Assembly (NCBI GenBank): GCA_964030785.1
Contig: OZ034978.1
Location: 454,001-518,000 of the forward strand
Direction of reading: 5' to 3'
Length of the DNA: 64,000 nt
From: Siderastrea siderea
Lineage: Eukaryota; Cnidaria; Anthozoa; Scleractinia; Rhizangiidae
Part shown: positions 62,811 to 64,000 of the stretch, piece by piece
Layout of the letters: every line of letters begins with the position of its first letter
Position numbering within the stretch: the first letter of the stretch is position 1
The notes under the pieces: model-generated
What the model saw: the letters and a program-made list of their open reading frames with translations, nothing else
The model's database searches: none
Told to the model about the DNA's origin: nothing
Program-made: the position numbers and the translations under genes

Positions 62811-64000
62811 TCGGGAGAGCTAAAACTGTGAGAATGTCCTACAGACATAAAAATCATGATAAAACAACTGGTTTGGTCAGTTCCCAACAACTTCTGATCA
62901 ATGGTTATTCGTGGTAGAGAGCTAAGGCTGAGAGAATGTCCTACAGACATGGAAAACATAAGAAGGCAGTTTGCTGTTTTTCCAGAAAGTTTTGACCAAA
63001 CGAGATTTCAGTGACTCGTTATGGACAAAATTCAGTCCGTGTCGTAAAGGGCTAAGGCCTGCACAATATGCCACAGACACCGAAGCCATGATGAAAGAAG
63101 TGATTTGAACTGTTTCCGGCAGCTATTGAATAAATCCTGTTTATGAAAGACTCATAATGGCGAGAATCCCTAAGGCGTCGTGGAGAGCTAAAACTGTGAG
63201 AATGTCCTACAGACATAAAAATCATCATAAAACAACTGGTTTGGTCAGTTCCCAACAACTTCTGATCAATGGAGATTTCCAGTGACTCGTTAGCGACATA
63301 ATTCGATTTGTTTCGTGCCGAATTAAAGCTTGCAGAATACGCTATTGACATCGAAGTCATCATGAAGCAAGTTATTTGAGCTGTTTCCGGCAGCTACTTA
63401 AATAAATCGTGTTTTCGAAAGACATAATGGAGAGAATTCGCTATGCGTCGTAGAGAGCTAAAACAAGGAGAATCTACTGCAGAGACGGAAATCTTCATAA
63501 AACACCTTTTAATTACTTTTGCCAGCACGTTTTAACAAAATGAGATTTTAGCGACTCGTTATGGACAAAATACGTTCTGTGTCGTAAAGGGCTAAAGTTG
63601 CAGAATGTGCCACAGACATCGAAGTCATGATGAGGGAAATTATTTTAGCTGTTTCCAGGAACTATAGAATAAATTCAGTTTTAGAAAGACTCATAATGGA
63701 CAGAACTCGTTCTGCATCGTAAAGAGGTAAAACTGAGAGAATGTCCTACAGACAAACATCATGATAAAACACCTGGCTTTGTCGATTCTCAACAAGTTCT
63801 GACAAAAGGATATTTCCAGTGACCCGTTATGGACGTATTTGGGTTTGTGTCGTACACTGTTAAAGCTTGGAAAACTGGATTTTTCAATAGTTCTCGGGAA
63901 CAGCTCAGATCACTTGGTTGATGATGACTTCGATGTCTTTTAGATATTAAGAACCCTTAGCCCCTTACCACACAGACCGAATTTTGTCCTTAAAGGATTC

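Larger units (their letters stand above)
48757..64000. repeat. Satellite array, about 270-bp monomer with higher-order structure
   Basis: About 56 copies of a monomer containing AAGACTCATAATGGACAGAA, TTCGTTATGCGTCGTAGAGA, CGAGATTTCAGTGACTCGTT and GACATCGAAGTCATCATGAA. Spacing of one landmark between 49063 and 51226 is 267-274 bp. Monomers diverge by roughly 10-20%. Blocks in reverse orientation lie at about 52857-53365, 54600-54960, 57435-57955, 59390-59745, 60205-60560, 61685-62195 and from 63875. Scattered frames of 60-110 codons are by-products of a repeat whose length is near a multiple of three. The array runs past the window end. Confidence 0.93.

Noticed and set aside
48757..64000. Many frames of 60-110 codons with similar peptides (for example SFSSLRRITNSVHYESF)
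   Set aside because: They are translations of a 270-bp satellite whose length is near a multiple of three. They break at random in different monomers and occur on either strand.
48757..64000. CRISPR array
   Set aside because: Repeats are long, adjacent and diverged with no spacers, and the genome is eukaryotic.

Overview
The window is eukaryotic DNA, almost certainly from a cnidarian and probably an anthozoan such as a stony coral. It has a spliced host gene with GT-AG introns, tRNA-derived SINEs, LINE 3' ends, several MITE families and Maverick/Polinton (adintovirus-like) DNA viruses of the kind found in cnidarian genomes. The species call is inference from element families and style. Most open frames are mobile-element debris or satellite sequence, not host genes.

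Layout. 1-15 kb: the 3' half of a host gene on the + strand, a rabaptin-like Rab5 effector ending in a FYVE zinc finger (seven exons, 4061-14616). Its introns carry a LINE tail, a hAT transposase relic, MITEs and a stray piece of Polinton DNA polymerase. A dead pogo-type transposase lies upstream. 15-24 kb: repeats, including a 409-bp MITE with a clean 9-bp target duplication next to a tRNA-like SINE, a tandem duplication, a CR1/L2-like LINE tail ending in a microsatellite, and a 2.4-kb TA-flanked element with inverted repeats of 345 and 405 bp. 24.6-29.5 kb and 47.9-48.7 kb: the broken remains of an older, outer Polinton-like element (PLA2-domain protein, adenain-like protease, small virion proteins, capsid protein).

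The outer capsid gene is split twice. An 18.4-kb inner Polinton (29502-47872) sits in it with inverted repeats of about 300 bp and a 6-bp target duplication, CACGTG. A tyrosine-recombinase (Crypton/DUF3504-type) gene sits in it at about 27.4-29.3 kb. That recombinase gene is the only long, essentially intact frame in the window and has one 87-nt intron.

The inner Polinton carries the usual set on the minus strand: a 5'-truncated family B DNA polymerase, a PLA2-domain protein, small basic virion proteins, an A32/FtsK-type packaging ATPase, an adenain-like protease, a double-jelly-roll major capsid protein, two tandem penton-like minor capsid genes, an rve integrase with chromodomain, and a GRF zinc-finger protein. 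At the right end is a short rightward accessory cassette (45.7-47.5 kb): a SLOG-like Rossmann protein, a 46-residue intact frame resembling the PP1/eIF2-alpha phosphatase cofactors of the PPP1R15 (GADD34) family, and two unknown small genes. Nearly every core gene has stops or frameshifts, so the element is a fossil. Many genes have their own TATAAAA box, CACGTG boxes recur between genes, and each terminal repeat holds two TGACGTCA sites.

48.7-64 kb: a satellite array of about 270-bp monomers, arranged in a higher-order unit of about 4.3-4.6 kb that contains inverted blocks. It runs off the window.
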